In this document: positions 26,551 through 35,297 of the stretch, one piece after another
Position numbering within the stretch: position 1 is the stretch's first letter
Layout of the letters: each line of letters opens with the position of its first letter
Notes under the pieces: generated by a model
The model's database searches: none
Seen by the model: the letters and a program-made list of their open reading frames with translations, nothing else
Told to the model about the DNA's origin: nothing
Translations under genes and position numbers: made by a program
NCBI RefSeq assembly: GCF_024125445.1
Contig: NZ_JAMXWM010000006.1
Location: 124,001 to 188,000 of the forward strand
Direction: 5' to 3'
DNA: 64,000 nucleotides
Origin: Sporolactobacillus shoreicorticis
GTDB taxonomy: Bacteria > Bacillota > Bacilli > Bacillales > Sporolactobacillaceae

Positions 26551-27499
26551 CTTTTTCGGATTACTTCAAAATGAGAATATGAAAATCTACCGCAGAAGCT
26601 CTGCAAAGGTCATGTTGATTATTATGCTGGGTCTGATCCTTGCCGCAGGTCTGATCATCAAATTTTCCGGCGATCAGCCCAAGGACGACCCACACTGGAA
26701 ACAAACGCTAGCTCAGGAAAATAAAGAATTGAACAAGCAAATGGTGTCGATTAAAGGAAACAAACAGGTGACGGAATCTTTTAAGAAAGAGATTGCTATT
26801 AATGAGTACCGTATTGAACATAATCTGAAACCGCAAAAAGGTGAAACCTTGTGGAAGTTTGTGGACGATACCGCGTCGGGCCTTATCATGGTCATCAGTA
26901 TTTTTACCATTATCGTTGTATCGACATCAATTGCCAGCGAATTTGATACCGGGACGATTAAACTGCTTCTGACCCGGCCGATTTACCGTACCGAGATTCT
27001 GCTTTCTAAATATGTTTCCGCACTGCTGTTTACGGTTGCCTGTTTGATCACGCTCTTTATCGCTTCATGGCTGCTCGGAGGGATCCTGTATGGCTTTGGC
27101 GGAGCGGGTGAAGCACATCTGCTCTATGATAATGGAACTGTTTATCAATCCAGCTGGACAATTGACGTATGGAAGAACTACTTGCTGAACTGTGTCTCGC
27201 TTTTTATGATGGTCACATTTGCGGCACTGATTGCCTCGATGTTCCGCAACGGCGGTCTGGCGATTGGGTTGTCGATATTCACCATGATGGCCTCATCCAT
27301 TGTGATTACTTTTCTACAAAAATTTGACTGGGTTAAGTATGTCCTGTTTGCCAATACGGACCTGACTCAGTATACTGCCGGAACGCCGCTGCGCGAGGAA
27401 ATGACGCTCGGATTCTCGCTGACTGTACTTGCCGTGTATTATGTCATCTTTGTACTGGTCGGCTGGGCCTTTTTCACGCGGCGCGACATCAAAGCATAA
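26543..27499 (+). CDS. ABC-2 type permease
   Basis: A 318-residue membrane protein with one N-terminal helix (residues 22-42), a soluble loop of about 80 residues, and five further helices. The TGTIKLLLTRPIYRTEILLSKY segment near residues 135-156 is the ABC-2 coupling motif. It overlaps the BcrA-like ATPase gene by 8 bases and ends the operon just before a strong terminator. With the upstream ATPase it forms a BcrAB-like exporter, probably for a peptide or wall-active compound. Confidence 0.88.
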   Translation: MSNFFGLLQNENMKIYRRSSAKVMLIIMLGLILAAGLIIKFSGDQPKDDPHWKQTLAQENKELNKQMVSIKGNKQVTESFKKEIAINEYRIEHNLKPQKGETLWKFVDDTASGLIMVISIFTIIVVSTSIASEFDTGTIKLLLTRPIYRTEILLSKYVSALLFTVACLITLFIASWLLGGILYGFGGAGEAHLLYDNGTVYQSSWTIDVWKNYLLNCVSLFMMVTFAALIASMFRNGGLAIGLSIFTMMASSIVITFLQKFDWVKYVLFANTDLTQYTAGTPLREEMTLGFSLTVLAVYYVIFVLVGWAFFTRRDIKA

Positions 27500-27522
27500 T
27501 CACTCAATACATTGCAATTTGG

Positions 27523-27548
27523 AACCGGGCGGTTTTTGCCCGGTTTTT
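27523..27548 (+). terminator. terminator of the CPBP/ABC operon
   Basis: ACCGGGC at 27524-27530 pairs with GCCCGGT at 27538-27544, followed by TTTT. Confidence 0.9.
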
Positions 27549-27683
27549 CTATGGGAAAATTTTCATGAGTGCTGAAATTCTCTCATGCTCTTCTTATTAT
27601 TAATCAAAAGTTCATAATAAGAATGTAAGCTTAAGGTAAGTAAAAGGAAAGGCTTGCGAAAGATTCAAGGAGGAGAACGAATC

Positions 27684-27935
27684 ATGAAGAATATCTTTTC
27701 TTTTAAAGTCTATGCTGCCGCATTTCGCGTTAAGCAAATGATTCGATTTTACAAACACTGTGAAAAAATGGGACAGGATGTATACATTTACGGAAAAAAT
27801 CAAGTGAAGCAAATACACAAGATGTCTGATTGGTTGAGCGCATTGATTGAAAATTTATCGCTTGGCGAGGAATGCTTGGTTGTTGTGGAAGGCAGCAGAG
27901 CCAATCAGCTGAGAAACTCCTTTTCAATGGCATAA
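27684..27935 (+). CDS. HPr-fold-like small protein lacking the phospho-histidine
   Basis: An 83-residue protein. From residue 27 on it reads like the second half of HPr: a strand (GQDVYIYGKNQVKQI), a helix (MSDWLSALIENLSLGEECL) and a final strand VVVEGSRANQ, which matches the HPr pattern of LSLGxGxE then VEG. The N-terminal part has VYAAAFRVKQM instead of the HARPA motif, so the site of EI-dependent phosphorylation is missing. The strong AAGGAGGAGA site fixes ATG 27684. It may be a Crh-like or structural relative; the function is unknown. Confidence 0.6.
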   Translation: MKNIFSFKVYAAAFRVKQMIRFYKHCEKMGQDVYIYGKNQVKQIHKMSDWLSALIENLSLGEECLVVVEGSRANQLRNSFSMA

Positions 27936-27953
27936 ATGGGTAATAATAAAATA

Positions 27954-27999
27954 AAAAATAAGCAGTCGGCTCCGTTTTGAGCTTCGGCTGCTTATTTTT
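27954..27999. terminator. bidirectional terminator
   Basis: AAAAATAAGCAG at 27954-27965 pairs with CTGCTTATTTTT at 27988-27999, between the HPr-like gene and the convergent L,D-transpeptidase gene. Confidence 0.88.
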
Positions 28000-28003
28000 A
28001 TGT

Positions 28004-28630
28004 TCAACTGTGAATGACCACTTTTGTATTGTACGGAATATGCTCATAAATCCATTTTGAGTCGGGGACAGTCAGGTGGATGCATCCGTGTGAATCTTTT
28101 TCGCCTAATTTCTCGGCATCCGCAGTCAGTATCTGTTTGTTTTGATCCATCGGCACGCTGTGAAACAAGAATTCACCGTGATTTTTCCATGAAACCCAAT
28201 ACTTTGCGCCTTCCTTGTACTTTGGTGAATAGAACCATTTGCCGCGCTCGGCTTGAATATAGTACGTCCCCGTCGGTGTTGTCGTATCCGGATCTGTATC
28301 TTTTCCGGTTGACGCAATCATCGTATACAAAGTTTTCGTGCCTTTTTTTATATATACTTTCTGATCTTTTATCGAAACATCAATCCAAATCGGTTCGTTT
28401 TTTGTCAGAACGGGATAGCTTCCGCCTGATGGCTTGTCCCAATCAACCGGGATCGCTTCTTGCTTGGATGACTGGTTTTTTTCTGCCTGTTCTGAATTGC
28501 CAGCATGTACTTTATCTGCAAGATCCGATACGCTGTTTGCCTGAAAGGAGGGCATATAGGAAGTTAAGGTCAATGACAGAAACAGAGCGGCAATGATACC
28601 ACATCCCTTAATCAGCACGTTCCTCATCAC
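28004..28630 (-). CDS. L,D-transpeptidase (YkuD domain)
   Basis: A 208-residue secreted protein with an N-terminal signal or anchor (residues 8-26), a linker, and a YkuD domain from about residue 80. The catalytic motif is complete: HGEFLFHSVP near residues 153-162, then KDSHGCIHLTVPD near 179-191 with the active-site cysteine. Such enzymes make 3-3 cross-links in peptidoglycan or attach proteins to it. GTG 28630 and ATG 28627 are both possible starts; GGAG is 7 and 10 bases upstream respectively. It is a single gene. Confidence 0.88.
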   Translation of the reverse strand: MMRNVLIKGCGIIAALFLSLTLTSYMPSFQANSVSDLADKVHAGNSEQAEKNQSSKQEAIPVDWDKPSGGSYPVLTKNEPIWIDVSIKDQKVYIKKGTKTLYTMIASTGKDTDPDTTTPTGTYYIQAERGKWFYSPKYKEGAKYWVSWKNHGEFLFHSVPMDQNKQILTADAEKLGEKDSHGCIHLTVPDSKWIYEHIPYNTKVVIHS

Positions 28631-28711
28631 CCTCTTTCTCCTTTAATCGTGTTGTTTGTTGTGCTGATAATAGGTTTCGAACGCCGTAATCCTCATGCTG
28701 GGGCAATTGGT

Positions 28712-29542
28712 TTAATTTGTACCGAGGATTTTTTCATTTCTTTGAATCATGCGATCATAGTATTGTCCAAAATAGCGAACTTCTTCACCTGAAAGCGAAT
28801 CGGATGAGCGAATCGGCGCAATCGATCGCAAGGTTCGAAGACACAGCTGCGTGATTTCCGCTGATGTGCATGCTTTCCCTGTTAGCTCTTCGAGGGATGC
28901 CATCACGTTCGGATCGATGTCCGGATAAGAAAAACGTGTCGTTTCTTGTTTCAATCCGTGCAGGTAAAAGTCGCGAATCAGGCGCGCACGATCGGATCCG
29001 CTGCCTGAGACGCAGAGATAGATTTGCACGGCAACCCCTTGTTTCACGCGGCGCTGCGACATGCCGGCAAATTTTTTCCCGGCAGCGCTGAGATCGTATC
29101 TCCCGGGGCAGTAGGATCGGGTGATCTCTCCGCTTTCGAACGAGACGCCGATTGGTGAAAGTACTTTGCGGATGAAATCGACCATTGCTTGAAACGCATC
29201 ATCTATAGAAAGCGAGCGACCTTTTTCGGAAAAGATCAGTGAAAGATTAAGGACGCCCTCATCAAGAACGACAGCAAGACCTCCGGAATTACGTACGATA
29301 TAGGTGAATCCGTGGTCGCGCAGAACGGTTAATCCATCCTGAAAGTGCGGGAGTTTTGTGTCCTGAATGCCAAGCATCACGGTTTGATGATGTACCCACA
29401 GTCTGGCTGTACATGGCGATTCACCCGTACCCACCGCTTGGCAAATCGCATCATCAATAGCAAATGATTGCCTGCCGTCGAACCCTTGGCCAAGGGTTGA
29501 CTGATCGATCACACGCCAGAGTGGCTGGTCAATGAGTGACAC
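28712..29542 (-). CDS. lipL: octanoyl-[GcvH]:protein N-octanoyltransferase LipL
   Basis: A 276-residue lipoate/biotin ligase-fold protein. The catalytic cysteine lies in ITRSYCPGRYDLSAAGKKFAGMSQRR (residues 143-168), the pattern known for LipL (YwfL), which moves octanoyl groups from GcvH to the E2 subunits in lipoate assembly. The GTG start at 29542 follows GGAGG. In B. subtilis lipL is close to pta; here they are separated by the accessory block from 14.8 to 28.6 kb, but both stay in the same syntenic region. Confidence 0.92.
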   Translation of the reverse strand: MSLIDQPLWRVIDQSTLGQGFDGRQSFAIDDAICQAVGTGESPCTARLWVHHQTVMLGIQDTKLPHFQDGLTVLRDHGFTYIVRNSGGLAVVLDEGVLNLSLIFSEKGRSLSIDDAFQAMVDFIRKVLSPIGVSFESGEITRSYCPGRYDLSAAGKKFAGMSQRRVKQGVAVQIYLCVSGSGSDRARLIRDFYLHGLKQETTRFSYPDIDPNVMASLEELTGKACTSAEITQLCLRTLRSIAPIRSSDSLSGEEVRYFGQYYDRMIQRNEKILGTN

Positions 29543-29705
29543 AGGGAAGACCTCCTTCGGTTAATGCCGTATCTATCGTCTATTATCTATTATAACAGGC
29601 ATTATGTGAATCATAGATCAAGAAGTGTCGTCAATCATTGAGAACAAATTATGATGAAGATTTATTTTGTAAGATATAATAAAAAAAGAAAAGAGGATGG
29701 ATGCG

Positions 29706-30425
29706 ATGGATCTTGTTGCGCGCACGGCGAATTATGTTCAAGAGAAATTTTATGGAGAAAGCAGTGGGCATGACTGGTGGCATATTCACCGTGTTTATGA
29801 GACGAGCATGCAGATTGTGGCAGGCGAGGCGATCATGAGCATTAAAGAAGATGTCGTCGCGCTCGCAGCACTTTTGCACGACATCGCTGATTGGAAATTC
29901 AACGGCGGTAACGATGAGGCAGGTCCACGCGCAGCAGCAGAGTGGCTCGGCTCGCAAAATACTGATGTTTCCGTCATTGAAGATGTATGTACCATTATTC
30001 GTGAGCTATCGTTCAAGAGTGCCGGGGTCCGGACACCAATGACGAGTTTAGAAGGAGAGATTGTACAAGATGCCGACCGGTTGGACGCGATTGGCGCGGT
30101 CGGAATAGCCAGGGCGTTCGCCTATGGCGGCTATAAAAGGAGAGCACTGTTTGATCCTAATGTTTCGCCGGCAGTGCATCAAACTGCTGATCAATATAAA
30201 ACGCAGCAGTCGCCAACAATAAATCATTTCTATGAAAAACTGCTGCTCCTGCACGATCGTATGAACACAGAAACGGGAAAACAACTTGCGGAGCAGCGTC
30301 ATCTTTTTATGCTTAGCTTTCTGAATCGTTTTTTTGAGGAATCTCATGAAATGGATTCTAGGCATGCCCATCTGCTTCAACAGATCATTAAAAACGGAAG
30401 GAATGCAGGTGAGCAGGGGGATTAA
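29706..30425 (+). CDS. HD-domain phosphohydrolase, YpgQ/YedJ-like
   Basis: A 239-residue HD-superfamily hydrolase. Metal ligands are seen as HDWWHIHRVYE near residues 22-32, LLHDIADWKF near 57-66, and the final aspartate in VQDADRLDAIGAVG near 120-133. Relatives hydrolyse nucleotide or pyrophosphate substrates; the substrate here is not known. ATG 29706 is used because AAGAGG at 29691-29696 is 9 bases upstream; the ATG at 29697 directly abuts that site. It is a single gene with a plain promoter region. Confidence 0.82.
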   Translation: MDLVARTANYVQEKFYGESSGHDWWHIHRVYETSMQIVAGEAIMSIKEDVVALAALLHDIADWKFNGGNDEAGPRAAAEWLGSQNTDVSVIEDVCTIIRELSFKSAGVRTPMTSLEGEIVQDADRLDAIGAVGIARAFAYGGYKRRALFDPNVSPAVHQTADQYKTQQSPTINHFYEKLLLLHDRMNTETGKQLAEQRHLFMLSFLNRFFEESHEMDSRHAHLLQQIIKNGRNAGEQGD

Positions 30426-30800
30426 TCAGAATAGGATCACGTGGTGACGTGCATAAGAAGCGTAGCTGGCACCGTTTTACTTGCAGCAGCGCTGTCATGC
30501 AAGAACGGAGTTTTTCGACTTGACGGGCAGCCGGTCATATCAAGCAGGTCAACAATTTCGTATGCTGTTGTTGCTCGCAACGCAAAGAATGGGAGCTCGC
30601 AGATTTTGACGAATCGAGCGAAGCACATGTTTGACAGGAACAAAACCTAGTTTGTGAGAAGTGTTGCTGCATAGACGGAATGATTCAATTAACCTGATCG
30701 GTTTCCGCTTTTTCAGCAAGATTCGTCCGGAGTACGCAAAAAAGATGCTTTGTCTTCTTGTCAATCCGGCAAAGCCAATCTATAATCAAGAAGTTGCAAG
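30426..30800. other. 375-base gap without a recognisable gene
   Basis: No open frame with a ribosome site, no tRNA and no clear repeat is seen between the HD-hydrolase stop and the preQ1-like element. The promoter of the que genes should lie here. I could not pick one with confidence. Confidence 0.5.
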
Positions 30801-30850
30801 CTTGGCAGAGTTCGAGACCCTCCTCTGCCGTACCAAAAAAACTACGGGAG
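30801..30850 (+). promoter_or_regulatory. preQ1-I-like riboswitch overlapping a ribosome site
   Basis: GGCAGAG and CTCTGCC form a stem enclosing TTCGAGACCCTC; the 3' tail is an A-run then ACTACGGGAG. The elements UUC, ACCCUC and AAAAAACUA match the order seen in class I preQ1 aptamers, and the tail contains the GGGAG ribosome site of the next gene. That gene is a queuosine-precursor transporter followed by queF and queC, so preQ1 control of translation fits. The pairing differs somewhat from the B. subtilis aptamer, so the class is not certain. Confidence 0.6.
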
Positions 30851-30858
30851 TGATCGAA

Positions 30859-31530
30859 GTGAATCATCAGCAATTGAAAGTAAACATCCCTTTCAAACTT
30901 ATTTTTTTATCGATGGTCTTTATGACCTGCCTCATTGCCGCAAATTTAGTCGCATCGAAGCTTTTTTCCATCGGCGGCTATTCCATGACGTCGGGCATCA
31001 TCATCTATCCACTCACTTTTCTTGTATTAGACAGTATTACAGAATGCTGGGGCAAACCGGTCGCTCAGAAAATCGTTTGGATCGGTCTGCTTGCAAATGT
31101 TTTGTTTACCCTGCTTCTCCAGGCGGCGATTCATTTACCTGCCGCGCCTTTTTGGAAGGGGCAGGAGGCTTTTGCCGGAACACTTGGCGCAATGCCACGC
31201 ATTGTTGCAGCCTCACTTTGTGGGTACAGCCTATCCCAAACGCTCGATATTGCTTTGTTTGTCGGACTGAAGAAGCGGACAAAGGGAAAGATGCTCTGGC
31301 TGCGGAGTCTGTTAAGTACAGCAATCAGCCAGCTTGCTGATTCAACCGTATTCATGTTTGTCGGATTTGCCGGCACTCTGCCTATTACAGCGATTCTGAC
31401 AACAATCGGCACTGAATATGTGCTTAAATTTTCCTACGCGGTCATTGGTGTCCCGGTGATCTATTTAATTGTGCACTGGATTCGCATGCGGGAAAGCGCT
31501 CGGGTAAGCACGATACTAAATCAAGACTGA
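30859..31530 (+). CDS. queuosine precursor transporter, YhhQ/VUT family
   Basis: A 223-residue membrane protein with about six helices. LIAANLVASKLFSIGG near the N-terminus, PLTFLVLDSITECWGKPVAQKIVW near residues 47-70 and SQLADSTVFMFVGFAG near 157-172 are hallmarks of the COG1738 family, which imports preQ0/preQ1. GTG 30859 is chosen because GGGAG at 30846-30850 is 8 bases away; the frame is open much further upstream but that part is the RNA leader. It heads a unit with queF (12 bases later) and queC. Confidence 0.87.
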   Translation: MNHQQLKVNIPFKLIFLSMVFMTCLIAANLVASKLFSIGGYSMTSGIIIYPLTFLVLDSITECWGKPVAQKIVWIGLLANVLFTLLLQAAIHLPAAPFWKGQEAFAGTLGAMPRIVAASLCGYSLSQTLDIALFVGLKKRTKGKMLWLRSLLSTAISQLADSTVFMFVGFAGTLPITAILTTIGTEYVLKFSYAVIGVPVIYLIVHWIRMRESARVSTILNQD

Positions 31531-31542
31531 GAGGTGTTTGTG

Positions 31543-32031
31543 ATGAGTGATCGAAAAAATGAAGGATTAACCCTGCTTGAGAATAAAGGGGCCACCTACA
31601 CGTTCGACTATAATCCCAGGCTGCTGGAGGCTTTTCAAAATCAGCACCCGGAGCGTGACTATTTTGTTAAATTTAACTTTCCTGAGTTCACGAGCCTTTG
31701 TCCAATCACCCATCAGCCCGATTTCGCGACATTGCATATCAGCTATGTTCCTGCACAACGGATGGTTGAGAGCAAATCGCTTAAGCTTTATTTATTCAGC
31801 TTTCGTAATCATGGTGATTTTCACGAGGATTGTGTCAATAATATCGCCGATGATCTGATTCGGCTCATGGATCCGAAATACTTAGAGATCTGGGGAAAAT
31901 TCCTGCCTCGCGGCGGCATCAGCATTGATCCGTACGTTAATTACGGCAAAAAAGGGACGCGTTGGGAGCAGGTCGCTTTTGACAGACTGAGCAAGCATGA
32001 TCTGTATCCGGAACGCATTGATAATCGCTAA
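31543..32031 (+). CDS. queF: NADPH-dependent 7-cyano-7-deazaguanine reductase QueF
   Basis: A 162-residue unimodular QueF that reduces preQ0 to preQ1. The nucleophile cysteine and partner aspartate are in [21 protein letters not shown] (residues 48-68), the NADPH-binding motif [20 protein letters not shown] follows at about 75-94, and [12 protein letters not shown] is near the C-terminus. GAGAGGTG precedes ATG 31543. It is translated with the transporter and queC, consistent with joint control by the upstream preQ1-like leader. Confidence 0.95.
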   Translation: MSDRKNEGLTLLENKGATYTFDYNPRLLEAFQNQHPERDYFVKFNFPEFTSLCPITHQPDFATLHISYVPAQRMVESKSLKLYLFSFRNHGDFHEDCVNNIADDLIRLMDPKYLEIWGKFLPRGGISIDPYVNYGKKGTRWEQVAFDRLSKHDLYPERIDNR

Positions 32032-32061
32032 GAAAAGCACAATATGGAGGAGCGATTAGTT

Positions 32062-32754
32062 GTGAAAAAAGCAGTTATTGTACTCAGTGGAGGGCTCGAC
32101 AGCACAACCTGTATGAGCATTGCCAAAAGCGAGGGCTATGAACTCTGCCCGATCACATTCTGCTATGGGCAGCGTCATCAGCGTGAAGTCGAGCAGGCGA
32201 AGAAAATTGCTGCTTTCTACGAAGTTGCGCAGCATCGCATTGTAGATCTCGATTTTTTCAGGCAGCTCGGCGGTAGTGCTTTGACCGATACTTCCATCCA
32301 TGTTCCTGATGACGGAACTGAAAAGGGGATACCGGTGACCTATGTTCCCGCACGGAATATGATTTTCCTCTCGCTTGCGACGGCGTATGCCGAGGTCATC
32401 GGTGCAGAAACGATTTTTACCGGTGTATCCTCGGTTGACTACAGTGGTTATCCGGATTGCCGCCCTGAATTTATCCAGAGTATGAATCAGACGATTAATT
32501 TGGCGACAAAAACCGGTGTCAGTGCGCGCCATTTGACGATCAAAACACCATTGATGCATCTGACCAAGGCAGAAACCGTTCGCTTAGGCGTGGAGCTCGG
32601 TGCCCCCTACCGGCTGACGACCTCTTGCTATAATGGTGGCGAGAAAGCATGCGGGGTATGCGACAGCTGTCGCTTGCGAATCAAAGGCTTTAAAGAAACA
32701 GGATTGATTGATCCGATTCCGTATCAAATTGCGATTGACTGGACGAATGAATAA
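32062..32754 (+). CDS. queC: 7-cyano-7-deazaguanine synthase QueC
   Basis: A 230-residue enzyme of the PP-loop ATPase type that makes preQ0 from 7-carboxy-7-deazaguanine. The PP-loop SGGLDSTTCM is near residues 8-17 and the zinc cysteines are in CYNGGEKACGVCDSCRLR (residues 192-209). GTG 32062 fits the GGAGGAG site at 32047-32053. queD and queE, which make its substrate and are next to queC in B. subtilis, are absent from this cluster. Confidence 0.95.
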   Translation: MKKAVIVLSGGLDSTTCMSIAKSEGYELCPITFCYGQRHQREVEQAKKIAAFYEVAQHRIVDLDFFRQLGGSALTDTSIHVPDDGTEKGIPVTYVPARNMIFLSLATAYAEVIGAETIFTGVSSVDYSGYPDCRPEFIQSMNQTINLATKTGVSARHLTIKTPLMHLTKAETVRLGVELGAPYRLTTSCYNGGEKACGVCDSCRLRIKGFKETGLIDPIPYQIAIDWTNE

Positions 32755-32767
32755 AGCATAAAAGACG

Positions 32768-32796
32768 AAGAGCAGAAGCAGATTCTGCTCTTTTAT
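32768..32796 (+). terminator. terminator of the que genes
   Basis: AAGAGCAGA at 32768-32776 pairs with TCTGCTCTT at 32784-32792, followed by TTATT, 14 bases after the queC stop. Confidence 0.85.
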
Positions 32797-32820
32797 TGCA
32801 AGAAAAGAAAGTTTTGGTTA

Positions 32821-33045
32821 TGCCTGGTACGATAATAAGTTATAAGATTCGTAGGCGATCAGGTTAAGCGTCAAATCTGATAAATAGACGAAAAAATTCC
32901 GCTTATTGAATCGAAAAACGTGAAAACGAAGAGTTTTTCTTTGTATAAGCGAAAAAATTCTCCTTATTTACCCGCGAAAGAAGCGCCATAACGCATATAA
33001 GCGGAAAATCTCCGCTTATTTACTCTCGCCAGATTTAATTAAGAG
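32821..33045. repeat. dispersed palindromic intergenic repeat, copy B
   Basis: Shares with copies A and C the blocks CTGGTACGATAAT, GATCAGGT-AAGCG, AATCTGATAAATAGACG, AATTCCGCTTATTGAATCG, AAAAACGTGAAA and CATATAAGCGGAAAATCTCC. The last block forms a perfect 9-bp inverted repeat, ATAAGCGGA and TCCGCTTAT. It lies downstream of the que terminator. The 3' hairpin seen in copies A and C is not clear here. Confidence 0.78.
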
Positions 33046-33630
33046 ACCGATAGGACGAACCATTCTTTTTTCAAGAACCCCTCGTCTGGATGCGTGACGC
33101 TGAACCGTAAGGCGCGGGTATTACGAAATGTACAATTGTGAGTATCCATAATCTTTTCACTTGTTTTTTTATTGGCATACCCTTTATGCAAAGTCGGAAG
33201 ACCCGCAGATACGAGCGTGTCTGAAGAGGTTCACGGTGCGACTGCGGCAAGCGAGCAGCTGAAGGTCTGTTCAAGACAATGTTGCTGATTCAAAACCACA
33301 TTTGAGTAAAGGAACTTTTACTAAATACGCATATGTCTGTCTGTATGCAACGAGAAAGCTACCGCATCCTGCGGAAGTAAGAACAGGGCTGTGCACGGGA
33401 TCTTCCTAATGAGCAGATCTGCCCGTACCGAAATGATGTGTGCCAATCATAAAAATGTGGCGCATAAATGTGCGGCCTGTCACAACCATTTATTCGTAAA
33501 TCAATTAAAATATTAGACAAATCATTGTCCGGGCAATGCGTTCGGATGTGTGCATAAATGTAATCATTGACATAATGATGCAGTCCTTGGAATCGTGCTG
33601 TATTTTTAATACAGAAAACCGAAAATAGAG
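33046..33630. other. 585-base gap without a recognisable gene
   Basis: Between repeat B and the GNAT gene no frame has both a start with ribosome site and protein-like composition. The segment may hold decayed coding remnants. The GNAT promoter should lie near its right end. Confidence 0.45.
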
Positions 33631-33644
33631 GGGGGCTCGCGCGT

Positions 33645-34436
33645 ATGATTCGACAGCTCACGGAGAAAGACAGAGATCAAGTCTTAACATTTGCCGGCGG
33701 GCGGCCGGCAGAAAACTTATTTATACTTGGAGATATTGAGGCCTTCGGTATAGAAGGTGATGCGATCACTTTGTGGGGAGATTTTAATGAACAGGGAGAA
33801 CTGCTAAGTATTTTACTTCGTTATTTAGGCAATTTCATTCCCTATGCGCGCGATCCTAAGCTGCTTGACGGCAGGGGCTGGGCGAAAGTGATCGTGGAGA
33901 GCAGCCAAGTGAAGCATTTGTCCGGGCTGCAGCATTTAGTGGAAAAAGTTATTGCGCATATCGATCTGCCGGTTTTGAATAAACAATTGTGCCACTATGC
34001 GAAGCGGGATCCCCTGCTTTCTATTGATAAGACGCTCATTCGCAAAGACGTGAAGATGCTTTTTCCTGAAGAGGCAGGGAAAATCGTTGCACTTCGAAAA
34101 TCAATATTTACTAATTATTCCGATACTTCATCAACAATTCAGAAGAATATGGACAAAGGTATTTCACGAACTTATTATATTGAAAGAAATAATGAGCCGG
34201 TCAGCAGCGTCTCGACGGTTGCCGAGACAGCGGGTGCAGCGATGATCGTCGGCGTCTGTACGAAAAAGGAGTACGAGCATCAAGGTTTTGCCACGAGCTG
34301 TCTGAGTAAAACAATCCGAGCACTTAGTGCGGAGCATAAACAGCCCTGTCTGTTTTACGACAACCCGGCGGCAGGACGGATTTATAAAAAGGTTGGCTTT
34401 ATGCCGATTGAAAAATGGATGATTGTCAGCTATTGA
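33645..34436 (+). CDS. GNAT family N-acetyltransferase
   Basis: A 263-residue protein. The C-terminal half (about residues 125-263) is a GNAT fold: the acetyl-CoA loop appears as MIVGVCTKKEYEHQGFATSCLSKTI near 197-221, followed by PCLFYDNPAAGRIYKKVGF near 235-253. The N-terminal half has the ENLFILGDIEAFG segment found in FR47-like two-domain acetyltransferases. The acceptor substrate is unknown. GAGGGGGG is 11-17 bases upstream of ATG 33645. It is a single gene. Confidence 0.82.
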   Translation: MIRQLTEKDRDQVLTFAGGRPAENLFILGDIEAFGIEGDAITLWGDFNEQGELLSILLRYLGNFIPYARDPKLLDGRGWAKVIVESSQVKHLSGLQHLVEKVIAHIDLPVLNKQLCHYAKRDPLLSIDKTLIRKDVKMLFPEEAGKIVALRKSIFTNYSDTSSTIQKNMDKGISRTYYIERNNEPVSSVSTVAETAGAAMIVGVCTKKEYEHQGFATSCLSKTIRALSAEHKQPCLFYDNPAAGRIYKKVGFMPIEKWMIVSY

Positions 34437-34455
34437 TTCATAGGTACTGTTAAAG

Positions 34456-34484
34456 CTGCTTGGCAACCTGCCGGCAGTTTTTTT
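34456..34484 (+). terminator. GNAT gene terminator
   Basis: CTGCTTGGCA pairs with TGCCGGCAG with one bulge and is followed by seven T residues. Confidence 0.75.
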
Positions 34485-34710
34485 GTTTAGGAAACGATAA
34501 AATATCGACTTGTGGATAATCTTCATTAAACGATCCTAAAGGTTTTTATATCCATGCTGAGCGGAAAATGAAAGATGCTGAAGGAGATGCGAAATAGATT
34601 GGCCGATATTCAGTTCGGCCGGAGATTGCCGAATACCGCATTGAAAAAGGATAAAGAGGCTGAAATTGAATACCCGTTCTGCTTCGGCGCAATGAAACGC
34701 GCGAGACAAA

Positions 34711-34739
34711 GTCCCAAGTAATTTGCCTTTACTTGGGAC
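34711..34739 (-). terminator. hairpin at the end of the ABC ATPase remnant
   Basis: GTCCCAAGTA at 34711-34720 pairs with TACTTGGGAC at 34730-34739. The T-run on the minus strand is short. It overlaps the stop codon of the remnant. Confidence 0.6.
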
Positions 34740-35252
34740 CTGATGAGGTCGCGTTAACGTCTTTAGCAGCCCTTGAATGTGTTGTGTCTACATAATCCAA
34801 AAACAGATCTTCCAGATCTTTGCCCCGATGCATTTGCATCAGTTGTTTGAGTGCACCTTGATATAGGAGCGCGCCCTTAGTAATAATGCCGATATCATCG
34901 ACAATCTGCGCAACTTCTGAAAGGATATGGCTGGATATAATGACCGTAATCTCTCCATCAGTAAACGAATGGATAAGTTGGCGCATTTCACGAATACCAA
35001 TTGGATCCAACCCGTTTGTCGGTTCGTCCAGAATCAGCAGCCTCGGCTGGTTTAACAAGGCAATAGCGATACCAAGCCGTTGCTTCATGCCAAGCGAATA
35101 GTTGGAGGCCCGTTTCCGTGGGCTCACATCACTTGGTCCAACCGTTTCAAGTACTTTAGCAATTCTGCTTTTCGGCAGTCCAAGAAGACGCTGATACACC
35201 TCAAGATTTTCCCTGCCTGTCAGATGCCCATATAGTGCCGGACTTTCGTTCT
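34729..35252 (-). pseudogene. N-terminally truncated ABC transporter ATPase (BcrA-like)
   Basis: The frame encodes the C-terminal two thirds of a BcrA-type ATPase: ESPALYGHLTGRENLEVYQRLL, the signature YSLGMKQRLGIAIALL, Walker B LLILDEPTNGLDPIG and the switch SSHIL. Homology stops upstream of ESPALYGH at about 35250, so roughly the first 80 residues with Walker A are lost. No proper start remains; a GTG at 35199 is the first possible one. No permease is next to it. It is most likely a deletion remnant bordering the promoter of the next gene. Confidence 0.8.
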
Positions 35253-35297
35253 TGCAGTGCTGAGCACAGGTGGGAAAAAATCTGAATATAGTTGTAA

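Noticed and set aside
34575-34722. Short frame starting MLKEMRNRLADIQFGRR
   Set aside because: About 48 codons after the GNAT terminator, ending in the ABC-remnant hairpin; no promoter and no family. It could be a fragment, but I cannot support a gene.
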